DNA of 6,338 nucleotides from Actinomycetota bacterium (GTDB lineage: Bacteria; Actinomycetota; Coriobacteriia; Anaerosomatales; D1FN1-002), in NCBI GenBank assembly GCA_005774595.1, contig VAUM01000096.1, positions 1 to 6,338 on the forward strand, written 5' to 3'. The translations under genes and the position numbers were made by a program. Below, piece after piece: positions 1 through 5,460 of this stretch. Position 1 is the stretch's first letter, and each line of letters begins with the position of its first letter. The notes beneath the pieces were generated by a model that saw only the letters and a list, made by a program, of their open reading frames with translations, made no database searches and was not told the origin of the DNA.

Positions 1-182
1 GCTCGGGTCCGTCCGAGCCCTTGCCGGACGGCATGCCCGACCTGCGCTCGCACGAATGGATGGCAGCGGCCCCGCTGGCGGTCGGCGCGCTCGTGCTCGG
101 CGTGTGGCCGGGCGCCGTGCTCGCGCTGTCGTCGGGATGGCTCGAGACGGTCGGGAAGCTCGTGACGGGGGTGGTGCGGTGA
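1..182 (+). CDS. nuoM: NADH-quinone oxidoreductase subunit M, C-terminal fragment
   Basis: Only the last 59 residues are in the window; the gene enters from the left in frame 3 and stops at TGA 180-182. NuoM is one of the antiporter-like, proton-translocating membrane subunits of respiratory complex I. The visible tail contains PDLRSHEWMAAAPLAVGAL followed by a VLGVWPG turn, the usual end of NuoM: an amphipathic D-L-x-x-x-E-W segment leading into the last hydrophobic helix. The next gene starts as NuoN and overlaps the stop by four bases (GTGA), the normal nuoM-nuoN order. A related antiporter-like subunit (NuoL or Mrp type) would have a similar tail, but the NuoN immediately downstream favours NuoM. 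The start and the proton-channel residues lie outside the window. Confidence 0.88.
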   Translation, partial: SGPSEPLPDGMPDLRSHEWMAAAPLAVGALVLGVWPGAVLALSSGWLETVGKLVTGVVR

Positions 183-1609
183 GCGCCGGCATCCTCGGGT
201 ACCTGGCGCTCGCGCTGTGCGCGGGCGGTGCCGTGGGCGCACTGGCGGCCGACGCGTTCGGGGCGCCGCGCGCCGCCCGGTGGATCGCGATGGGCGGGGC
301 GTTCGGCGCGGCCGTTGCGGCGGCGGCGATACCGTTGACGCAGGAGGGCACCGCCTCGGCATACATCGGGAGCGGCGGAGTGGCCGCGATCGTGTTCGCG
401 CTGGCCGGGCTCGTGATCGCCGCGTCGGGGTCGGAGGGCGCAGCATCCGGGCGCACGGCTGCGCTCGTCGCGCTCATGGCGGCCGCGACGGCCGTCATCG
501 CGGGGACGCGGGACGTCGTTGTGCTGTTCGTCGCGGTCGAGACCTCGGCGATCGCCGCGTACGCGCTGACGGCGTCGAGCGGCGACAGGCGGTCCGAAGA
601 GGCCGCGATGAAGTACTTCGTGCAGGGCGCGGTCGCCACAGGGGCGTTCGTGCTTGCGCTGTCGGTGCTCGTCGGCCTGTACGGCGGCCACACGCGGTAC
701 GACCAGGTGGCGTCCGCGATCGCGGTCGGTGGCGGCGCCGCGCCGCTGGCGATGGTGCTGCTGATCGCGGTGTTCGCGTTCAAGCTGGCGGCTTGGCCGT
801 TCCACGCGTGGGCGCCCGACGTGTACGAGACCGCGCCCGTGCCGGCCGCCGCGTTCATGGCCGGGGCGCCGAAGGCGGCAGCGGTCGTGGCCGCGACCGT
901 GCTGATCAAGCAGTCCGCCTTCGAGGGGATGGCGTCCGACGCTCGCTGGCCCCTGGCGTTGCTCGCGATCTTCTCGATCGTCTACGGCAACCTCGCCGCC
1001 CTGAAGCAGGCGTCCTACCGCCGGATGCTCGGGTACTCGGGCATCGCTCTGGCGGGCTACCTGTTCGTCGGGCTCGCGCCGACGGACCACGCGTCGGCGT
1101 TCAGCGTCGCACTCATGGGTGCGACCTACGCGATCGCGGCGACGGGCGCCTTCATCGCGGCCGACGGGGTACGGGCGGCGCGTCCCGCATGGGACGGCAG
1201 CGTCGCCGGTCTCGCCGGCCTTGGCCGGGAGCGGCCGTGGCTGGGCGCTGCGATGGCCGCGTGCATGCTGTCGCTCACCGGCATCCCGCTGACGGCGGGC
1301 TTCTGGGGCAAGCTGTACGTCTTCTGGGACGCGGTCGACCACGGCTTCGCGTGGCTCGCGGTGCTCGGTGTGATCGGATCGGTCGTGTCGTTCGGCTACT
1401 ACGGCGCGGTGGTGCGGTCGCTGTTCGTGGACGAGGTGCGGGGTGCGGGGAGCGACGCGGGCGAGATGCCCGGCACCGGCACGGCGCGCGGCGAGACGCC
1501 GGTGCGTCCGCTGGTCGTGACCCTCGTGTGTGCGGGGCTCGTCGTCCTGGTCGGCGTGTGGCCTCTGGCCGGCCGCCTCTACGCGCTCGGGGCGTTCTTG
1601 GGGCGCTGA
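179..1609 (+). CDS. nuoN: NADH-quinone oxidoreductase subunit N
   Basis: A complete 476-residue polytopic membrane protein, close to the usual NuoN length. It is a proton-pumping antiporter-like subunit of complex I in the cytoplasmic membrane. Family signatures occur in order: a helix with VVLFVAVETS carrying Glu121; the EAAMKYFVQGA helix with Lys145; FKLAAWPFHAWAPDVYE with Lys202; GAPKAAAVV with Lys232; YGNLAALKQ and RRMLGYSGIA in the broken-helix region; and LTGIPLTAGFWGKLYVF with Lys378. These Glu and Lys residues match, in order and spacing, the conserved channel residues of E. coli NuoN (Glu133, Lys158, Lys217, Lys247, Lys395), so the pump looks intact. I chose GTG 179 because the protein then begins directly with the first hydrophobic helix and overlaps the nuoM stop by four bases, implying translational coupling. 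An in-frame ATG at 56 would add an Arg-rich stretch read out of frame from nuoM. NuoN is normally the last nuo gene, and a non-coding stretch follows here. Confidence 0.95.
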   Translation: MSAGILGYLALALCAGGAVGALAADAFGAPRAARWIAMGGAFGAAVAAAAIPLTQEGTASAYIGSGGVAAIVFALAGLVIAASGSEGAASGRTAALVALMAAATAVIAGTRDVVVLFVAVETSAIAAYALTASSGDRRSEEAAMKYFVQGAVATGAFVLALSVLVGLYGGHTRYDQVASAIAVGGGAAPLAMVLLIAVFAFKLAAWPFHAWAPDVYETAPVPAAAFMAGAPKAAAVVAATVLIKQSAFEGMASDARWPLALLAIFSIVYGNLAALKQASYRRMLGYSGIALAGYLFVGLAPTDHASAFSVALMGATYAIAATGAFIAADGVRAARPAWDGSVAGLAGLGRERPWLGAAMAACMLSLTGIPLTAGFWGKLYVFWDAVDHGFAWLAVLGVIGSVVSFGYYGAVVRSLFVDEVRGAGSDAGEMPGTGTARGETPVRPLVVTLVCAGLVVLVGVWPLAGRLYALGAFLGR

Positions 1610-1638
1610 CACCGCGTGCGGGCGGCGCGGCTCAGGTT

Positions 1639-1722
1639 CGTTCAGGAGATTGCGCGCGCCTTCACAATGCGCGAACAGCCCCTTGAAACGCCCGCGGCGC
1701 CGTCCTAGAATGCGTTCAGGAG
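1639..1722. repeat. Direct repeat CGTTCAGGAG flanking the promoter
   Basis: The 10-base word CGTTCAGGAG occurs at 1639-1648 and again at 1713-1722, followed in both copies by TTGC after a gap of one or two bases. The copies are 74 bases apart start to start, about seven helical turns. One lies upstream of the -35 box and the other covers the predicted transcription start. This is the geometry of a pair of operators for a looping or cooperative regulator, but chance duplication cannot be excluded. Confidence 0.35.
1683..1711 (+). promoter_or_regulatory. Predicted sigma-70-type promoter upstream of flgM
   Basis: TTGAAA (1683-1688) and TAGAAT (1706-1711) are separated by exactly 17 bases. Each box differs from the consensus TTGACA/TATAAT at one position. 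They stand out in a very GC-rich background where such AT-rich hexamers are rare. Transcription would begin near 1718, giving a leader of about 170 nt before the flgM ATG. No sigma-28-type promoter (TAAA ... GCCGATAA) is seen here, which suggests that flgM is expressed from a housekeeping-type promoter. This is a prediction from sequence only. Confidence 0.6.
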
Positions 1723-1723
1723 C

Positions 1724-1738
1724 GTTGCCTCGTGCAAC
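1724..1738 (+). other. Small hairpin at the 5' end of the flgM leader
   Basis: GTTGC (1724-1728) pairs with GCAAC (1734-1738) around a five-base loop CTCGT, a perfect 5-bp stem. If transcription starts near 1718, it would form at the extreme 5' end of the RNA, where such stems often stabilise transcripts. It is short enough to be coincidental. Confidence 0.3.
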
Positions 1739-1750
1739 CCCCTTACCCCT

Positions 1751-1778
1751 GAGCCTCAAGGTGCCGGCCTTGGGGCTC
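1751..1778 (+). promoter_or_regulatory. Strong leader hairpin, attenuator or terminator candidate
   Basis: GAGCCTCAAGG (1751-1761) pairs with CCTTGGGGCTC (1768-1778) around a six-base loop TGCCGG. The stem has 11 continuous pairs, counting one G-T wobble. It is followed by the pyrimidine tract CCCCTCTTCTC (1779-1789), which is not a true T-run, so classical intrinsic termination would be weak. Its 3' arm shares CTC (1776-1778) with a second possible stem, CTCCCC (1776-1781) with GGGGAG (1797-1802), so the two structures compete at the base. It could be an attenuator in the flgM leader or an imperfect terminator for read-through from nuoN. The sequence does not decide between these. Confidence 0.45.
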
Positions 1779-1887
1779 CCCCTCTTCTCGGGGCGTGGGG
1801 AGACGGTCACCGTTCGTCGGGCCGCGGGGAGCGCGCCCAAGTCGATGCTCAAGTCGCGGCGGCCGCACTCCGATACCTCACGACAAG

Positions 1888-2142
1888 ATGATCATCTCCG
1901 ACGAACAAGCCCGTTTGGCCGCCGAGTACCTCCGTACCGGCCACGGCTCCGACGCCCGCTCGGCATCGTCCCGGACCGTCTCGGGCGACCTGCTGGCGCG
2001 CGTGCGCGAGTCGGTGGACGAGCTGCCCGACGTGCGCGCGGACCGTGTCGCGCAGGCCAAGGCCGCTCTCGCCGACCAGCCGTCGCCGGAGGAGGTCGCG
2101 GGCAAGCTCATCGGGCGGGTCGTGTCCGACTCGCTCCGCTAG
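1888..2142 (+). CDS. flgM: FlgM-like anti-sigma-28 factor
   Basis: An 84-residue protein. FlgM binds and inhibits the flagellar/motility sigma factor (sigma-28, FliA) until the hook-basal body is complete, then is exported. The C-terminal half carries the family signature: SVDELPDVRADRVAQAKAAL (residues 42-61), matching the usual L-P-x-V-R-x-x-x-V pattern, then a second helix PEEVAGKLIGRVV (67-79) matching the conserved V-A-x-K-L/M-I segment. The N-terminus MIISDEQARLAAEYLR begins at ATG 1888; residues about 17-34 are Ser/Arg/Gly-rich and probably disordered, as is typical of FlgM. An upstream in-frame ATG at 1795 would add 31 Arg/Gly-rich residues unlike the family. There is no strong Shine-Dalgarno sequence before 1888. 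The gene stands alone, not beside flgN or flgK where it often lies. The central G-x-Y motif common in FlgM is missing, so a related anti-sigma regulator is possible. Confidence 0.78.
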   Translation: MIISDEQARLAAEYLRTGHGSDARSASSRTVSGDLLARVRESVDELPDVRADRVAQAKAALADQPSPEEVAGKLIGRVVSDSLR

Positions 2143-2194
2143 CCGCCCGCCTTCAGCTGCCACGCCGGTGCCGCGACGCGCGGCGCGCAAGCGG

Positions 2195-2223
2195 TGGCGC
2201 CTCTGTGCGGCAACCCCCATAAT
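2195..2223 (+). promoter_or_regulatory. Weak possible promoter for the small membrane protein
   Basis: CATAAT (2218-2223) differs from the consensus -10 box at one position and is the only AT-rich hexamer in this GC-rich gap. The hexamer 17 bases upstream, TGGCGC (2195-2200), matches TTGACA poorly. If real, transcription would start around 2230, inside the following hairpin. The assignment rests almost entirely on the -10 box. Confidence 0.25.
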
Positions 2224-2226
2224 CGT

Positions 2227-2251
2227 CGGTGACGGCGTCGCGCCGTCGCCG
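2227..2251 (+). other. GC-rich hairpin between flgM and the membrane-protein gene
   Basis: CGGTGACGGCG (2227-2237) pairs with CGCCGTCGCCG (2241-2251) around a three-base loop TCG, giving 11 continuous pairs with one G-T wobble. No T-run follows; the next bases are TTCACGAG. It could act as a weak terminator or 3' stabilising structure for flgM mRNA, or as a 5' structure for the next gene, since it ends 12 bases before the Shine-Dalgarno sequence. Confidence 0.4.
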
Positions 2252-2276
2252 TTCACGAGTCTGGGGAGGCGCAACG

Positions 2277-2564
2277 ATGTCGTCGTCGAGGCCGGTCCGC
2301 ACCGTCATCACCGTGATCATGGACGTGCTCGTGGTCGTGGCCGTGCTCCTGTGTGCGGGCCTCATCGTGCGCTTCTTCGGCGTCACCGCCGTCACCGACT
2401 GGGGCAAGGCGGTCGTCAAGGTCACCGAGGCCATCGACCTGCCGCTCGGCCTCGCGGACATCCAGAACAACTACGGCGGGGTCTTCGACGTCGAGGCCGC
2501 GGCGACGGTGGTCGCGCTGCTCGTCGCCGAGTGGCTGCTGTCGATCGCGCGCCGGCAGGCATAG
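2277..2564 (+). CDS. Small two-helix membrane protein, YggT-like half
   Basis: I do not recognise this 95-residue protein with certainty. It has two clear hydrophobic helices, residues about 9-34 (rich in V, I and L, ending VRFFG) and about 72-91 (ending WLLSIAR), joined by a loop of some 37 residues. The loop runs through a mildly amphipathic DWGKAVVKVTEAIDLPLG stretch to NNYGGVFD. The order of a helix, a threonine/proline-containing amphipathic segment, a GG-x-x-D motif and a second helix recalls one half of YggT-family membrane proteins; this is resemblance by eye only. The start ATG 2277 is well supported by GGGGAGG seven bases upstream. The gene ends 29 bases before the pilus-type ATPase gene and reads the same way, so co-transcription is plausible. 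Both termini carry positive charges (R5, R8; R92, R93), compatible with an N-in/C-in topology. Confidence 0.7.
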   Translation: MSSSRPVRTVITVIMDVLVVVAVLLCAGLIVRFFGVTAVTDWGKAVVKVTEAIDLPLGLADIQNNYGGVFDVEAAATVVALLVAEWLLSIARRQA

Positions 2565-2593
2565 CGCCTCCGCGGCGCGGAAGGGGGCCGGCA

Positions 2594-4267
2594 GTGGACT
2601 TCAGCCGCGAGCGGCTCGGCGAGATGCTCGTACGCGCCGGGCTCATCACCCAGGCAGTGCTCGATGAGGTCCTGGAGATCCAGACCCGCGAAGGCCACAA
2701 GATCGGCGACATCCTCGTCCACAACCTCATCATCTCGGAGGACCAGCTCGCGCAGACGCTCGCGGGCCAGAAGGGCCTGCGCTTCGTCAACCTGGCCGCG
2801 CTGACGATCGACCGCGCGGCCGTCGCACTCGTGCCCGAGCGCCTGATGCGGCGCCGCAGCATGGTCCCGATCGGCTTCGAGGACGGCCGTCTCGTACTCG
2901 CCATGTCCGACCCGCTCGACATCCAGGCCATCGACGACGCCGAGATGCGCTCGGGCCAGGCCGTGCTGCCGGTCGTGGCCACCGAGTCGCAGATCCGCTT
3001 CGCGATCGACAAGTACGCCGAGGCCTCGGAGGCGCTGGTGGAGGTCGCCGAGGCGGCCGGGGCTGAGGTCGTCGAGGAGGTCGAGGACGAGGCGGCGCTC
3101 GCCGGCGAGGACGTGCCGGTGGTGCGCCTGGTGAACCAGATCATCCGCACCGCGGTGCGCGACGGCGCCAGCGACATCCACGTCGAGCCGCTCAACAAGG
3201 CGGTCCGCGTGCGGTACCGCGTCGACGGCGTCCTGCACGAGGCGATGGAGATCCCGTCCGTCTCGCGCGCCGGCGTGACCAGCCGCATCAAGATCATGGC
3301 CGAGATGGACATCTCCGAGCGGCGGCGGCCGCAGGACGGCCGCATCGCGCTGACCTACGAGGGGCGCCCGCTCGACCTGCGCGTGGCGACCCTGCCGACC
3401 CCGTTCGGGGAGAGCATCGTCATCCGGATCCTGAACGCGGAGCTGTCGTTCAAGGAGCTCGACGACCTCGGCATGAGTGCGCAGCACCTCGAGCGGTTCC
3501 GGTGGTTCCTGTCGCGCCCGTACGGTGCGGTGCTCATCGCGGGGCCGACGGGCTCGGGTAAGACCACCACGCTGTACGCGGGGCTGCGCGAGCTCAACAC
3601 GGTCGAGCGCAAGGTCGTGACGATCGAGGACCCGATCGAGTACCAGATGCACGGGGTCATGCAGATGGCGGTCCACCCGCGGATAGGGCTGACGTTCGCC
3701 ACCGGGCTGCGCACGATGCTGCGCTGCGATCCGGACATCGTGATGATCGGCGAGATCCGCGACCCGGAGACCGCCGAGATCGCCATCCGTGCGGCGCTGA
3801 CGGGCCACCTGGTGCTCTCATCGATACACACGAACGACGCGCCGAGCGCGCTGACGCGCCTGCTCGACATGGACGTGGCGCCCTACATCACGAGCTCGGC
3901 TCTGCTGGGAGTGGTCGCCCAGCGCCTGGCGCGGCGGCTGTGCGTCAAGTGCAAGAAGCACGCGAAGGTCGACGCCGCCACACTCATGCGGGCGGGATTC
4001 GACCTCAAGGAGGCCAAGACCGTCAAGCCGTACGAGGCGGTCGGGTGCCCGGAGTGCTTCGGCACGGGCTATCGGGGGCGCATCGGCCTGTACGAGATCA
4101 TGGAGATCGACGACGAGCTCAGGCGCCTGTTCCTCCACGAGGCGCCGGTCGACCAGCTGCGCAAGATCGCCATGGACAACGGGATGTGCACGCTGCGCCG
4201 GGATGCGCTCGACAAGGTCGCCGCCGGCATCACGAGCCTCGACGAGGTCGAACGGGTGGTGATCTAG
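2594..4267 (+). CDS. pilB: Type IV pilus/type II secretion assembly ATPase with MshEN domain
   Basis: A 557-residue PilB/GspE-family cytoplasmic hexameric ATPase that powers extension of a type IV pilus or type II secretion pseudopilus. The N-terminal domain (about 5-140) is MshEN: motif 1 at 7-30 (R-L-G, L-V, G-L-I, L23, L27, Q30) and motif 2 at 36-59 (K-I-G ... L52, L56, Q59), five residues apart, as in cyclic di-GMP-binding MshE. A Glu/Val/Ala-rich linker (about 142-175) leads to the ATPase core: SDIHVEP in the N2 region, Walker A GPTGSGKT (317-324), Asp box IEDPIE (E345, D346), Walker B DIVMIGEIRD (D381 to E387), His box SSIHTND (H412), and a zinc-binding tetracysteine pair C450/C453 and C485/C488. 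The zinc motif favours assembly ATPases over PilT retraction ATPases. GTG 2594 is chosen because AAGGGGG lies six bases upstream and the MshEN motif starts at residue 7. No other pilus gene is visible, so PilB versus GspE cannot be settled. The stop overlaps deoB by one base. Confidence 0.93.
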   Translation: MDFSRERLGEMLVRAGLITQAVLDEVLEIQTREGHKIGDILVHNLIISEDQLAQTLAGQKGLRFVNLAALTIDRAAVALVPERLMRRRSMVPIGFEDGRLVLAMSDPLDIQAIDDAEMRSGQAVLPVVATESQIRFAIDKYAEASEALVEVAEAAGAEVVEEVEDEAALAGEDVPVVRLVNQIIRTAVRDGASDIHVEPLNKAVRVRYRVDGVLHEAMEIPSVSRAGVTSRIKIMAEMDISERRRPQDGRIALTYEGRPLDLRVATLPTPFGESIVIRILNAELSFKELDDLGMSAQHLERFRWFLSRPYGAVLIAGPTGSGKTTTLYAGLRELNTVERKVVTIEDPIEYQMHGVMQMAVHPRIGLTFATGLRTMLRCDPDIVMIGEIRDPETAEIAIRAALTGHLVLSSIHTNDAPSALTRLLDMDVAPYITSSALLGVVAQRLARRLCVKCKKHAKVDAATLMRAGFDLKEAKTVKPYEAVGCPECFGTGYRGRIGLYEIMEIDDELRRLFLHEAPVDQLRKIAMDNGMCTLRRDALDKVAAGITSLDEVERVVI

Positions 4268-5460
4268 TGCCCCGTGCGCCGAGGGCGGTCGTCGTCGTCC
4301 TCGACAGCGTGGGGTGCGGGGCGCTCCCCGACGCGGGCGACTACGGCGACGAGGGGTCGAACACGCTCGGCAACACCGCGCGCGCCGCGGGCGGGCTCGC
4401 GATGCCGAACCTCGGGGCGATGGGGCTCGGGCGCGTGACCGAGGTCGCGGGCGTGCCGCCCGCCGAGGCGCCGACCGCTTCGTGGGGCCGGTGCGGCGAG
4501 CTGTCGGCGGGCAAGGACACCACGACCGGCCACTGGGAGATGATGGGCCTGCACCTCGCGCGCGCGTTCCCGACGTACCCCGACGGCTTCCCGCCCGAGG
4601 TGCTCGACGCGTTCGTGCGCGAGTCCGGCGTGCCCGGGTGGCTCGGCAACCGCCCTGCGAGCGGGACCGCGATCATCCAGGATCTCGGCGACGAGCACGT
4701 CGCCACCGGCAAGGTCATCGTCTACACCTCGGCGGACTCGGTGTTCCAGATCGCGGCGCACGAGGACGTCGTGCCCGTGGAGCGGCTGTATGCGATCTGC
4801 GAGGCGGCGCGCCGCGTACTGACGGGCGAGCACGCCGTCGGGCGCGTCATCGCGCGTCCGTTCGCGGGCCCGGACGCGGGCGGCGCGTACGCGCGCACGC
4901 ACCGCCGGCGCGACTTCGCGCTCGAGCCGTCCGAGCCGACCGTGCTCGACCGCCTCACCGGGGCGGGGGTGCCCTGCTTCGGCGTTGGCAAGATCGGCGA
5001 GATCTTCGCGTGGCGCGGCGTCTGCGAGTCGCCGCACGTCACGGACAACATGGACGGTTTCGACAGGCTCGTCGCGAGGGTCGCCTCGGACGATGCGGGG
5101 TTCGTCTTCGCGAACCTCGTGGACTTCGACATGGTGTGGGGCCACCGCAACGACGCGGCGGGCTACGCGCGCGGTCTGGAGGCGGTCGACGCCCGCATGC
5201 CGGAGCTGCTCGAAGCGATGTGCGACGGCGACCTGCTGGTGGTGACGGCCGACCACGGCTGCGACCCGACGACGCCGTCCACGGACCACTCGCGCGAGTA
5301 CGTGCCGCTCATCGCGCTCGTGAAGGGCGCGCGGGCGCGCGGGGCCGATCTCGGCACGCGCGAGACGATGGCCGACGTCGGCGAGACGGTGCTCGACTTC
5401 TACGGGATGGCAGGCGCGTGCGGGAGGGGGACAAGCTTCCTGAGGGAGGTGCGCGGCTGA
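4267..5460 (+). CDS. deoB: Phosphopentomutase
   Basis: A complete 397-residue enzyme of usual length. It interconverts (deoxy)ribose-1-phosphate and (deoxy)ribose-5-phosphate in cytoplasmic nucleoside salvage. It belongs to the alkaline-phosphatase-like, two-metal superfamily. Metal ligands and nucleophile are all present and in register with the Bacillus enzyme: Asp13 in VVLDSVGCGALPDAGDYGDEG; the phosphorylatable Thr85 in GKDTTTGHWEMMGL; Asp288 and His293 in NLVDFDMVWGHRND; Asp329 and His330 in VTADHGCDPTTPSTDHS; and His341 in the same segment. A cap-domain insert lies between, roughly 100-220. The start is GTG 4267, whose G is the last base of the preceding TAG stop (TAGTG); no strong Shine-Dalgarno precedes it, so it is probably translated by coupling to the ATPase gene. 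The next gene is a pyrimidine-nucleoside phosphorylase, its normal metabolic partner. An in-frame extension to ATG 3940 would only read shadow sequence inside the ATPase gene. Confidence 0.96.
   Translation: MPRAPRAVVVVLDSVGCGALPDAGDYGDEGSNTLGNTARAAGGLAMPNLGAMGLGRVTEVAGVPPAEAPTASWGRCGELSAGKDTTTGHWEMMGLHLARAFPTYPDGFPPEVLDAFVRESGVPGWLGNRPASGTAIIQDLGDEHVATGKVIVYTSADSVFQIAAHEDVVPVERLYAICEAARRVLTGEHAVGRVIARPFAGPDAGGAYARTHRRRDFALEPSEPTVLDRLTGAGVPCFGVGKIGEIFAWRGVCESPHVTDNMDGFDRLVARVASDDAGFVFANLVDFDMVWGHRNDAAGYARGLEAVDARMPELLEAMCDGDLLVVTADHGCDPTTPSTDHSREYVPLIALVKGARARGADLGTRETMADVGETVLDFYGMAGACGRGTSFLREVRG
5444..5450 (+). promoter_or_regulatory. Ribosome-binding site of the phosphorylase gene
   Basis: GGGAGGT lies within the last codons of deoB, ten bases before GTG 5461 and thirteen before the alternative GTG 5464. 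It is the only strong Shine-Dalgarno match nearby and favours GTG 5461 on spacing. Confidence 0.55.

Larger units (their letters stand above)
1610..1887. other. Intergenic region and predicted flgM leader
   Basis: These 278 bases lie between nuoN and flgM, and I see no convincing coding region in them. They hold a 10-base direct repeat (1639-1648 and 1713-1722), a sigma-70-like promoter (1683-1711), a small hairpin (1724-1738), a strong hairpin (1751-1778) and an overlapping alternative pairing (1776-1802). A 7-base repeat CAAGTCG occurs at 1838-1844 and 1850-1856. The second half is noticeably rich in C runs and G runs. I do not recognise a known riboswitch class. No hairpin with a clear T-run follows nuoN directly, so how nuo transcription ends is not evident. 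Confidence 0.6.
2143..2276. other. Short intergenic region with hairpin
   Basis: The 134 bases between flgM and the small membrane-protein gene contain a perfect GC-rich hairpin (2227-2251), a CATAAT box (2218-2223) with a poor -35 match (TGGCGC, 2195-2200) at 17-base spacing, and the strong ribosome-binding site GGGGAGG (2263-2269). No further gene is seen. Confidence 0.45.

Noticed and set aside
56..178. Upstream ATG extension of nuoN
   Set aside because: It would add 41 Arg/Gly-rich residues that are nuoM read out of frame; GTG 179 gives a normal NuoN N-terminus and a 4-base overlap.
217..1686. Long open frame (489 residues) overlapping nuoN in another forward frame
   Set aside because: Its product is Arg/Gly-dominated low-complexity sequence, as expected from shifted reading of GC-rich codons; NuoN in the correct frame has all family motifs.
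1751..1789. Classical intrinsic terminator of the nuo operon
   Set aside because: The stem is strong, but the following tract is C-rich (CCCCTCTTCTC) rather than T-rich and it lies downstream of a good promoter, so I list it only as a terminator/attenuator candidate.
1838..1856. Tandem CAAGTCG repeat, 12-base period
   Set aside because: Only two 7-base copies, too short to support a regulatory or array interpretation.
1718..1887. Cyclic di-GMP (GEMM) riboswitch in the flgM leader
   Set aside because: It was considered because of the motility context, but the conserved GEMM-I core words and tetraloop/receptor arrangement are not visible; the hairpins alone do not identify a class.
1610..1887. 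Sigma-28 promoter upstream of flgM
   Set aside because: No TAAA ... GCCGATAA-like pair at suitable spacing was found; the AT-rich boxes present fit sigma-70 instead.
2045..2593. Upstream extension of the ATPase gene by 183 residues
   Set aside because: The extension overlaps flgM and the small membrane-protein gene and is low-complexity Arg/Pro/Ser sequence; GTG 2594 has a good ribosome site right before the MshEN motif.
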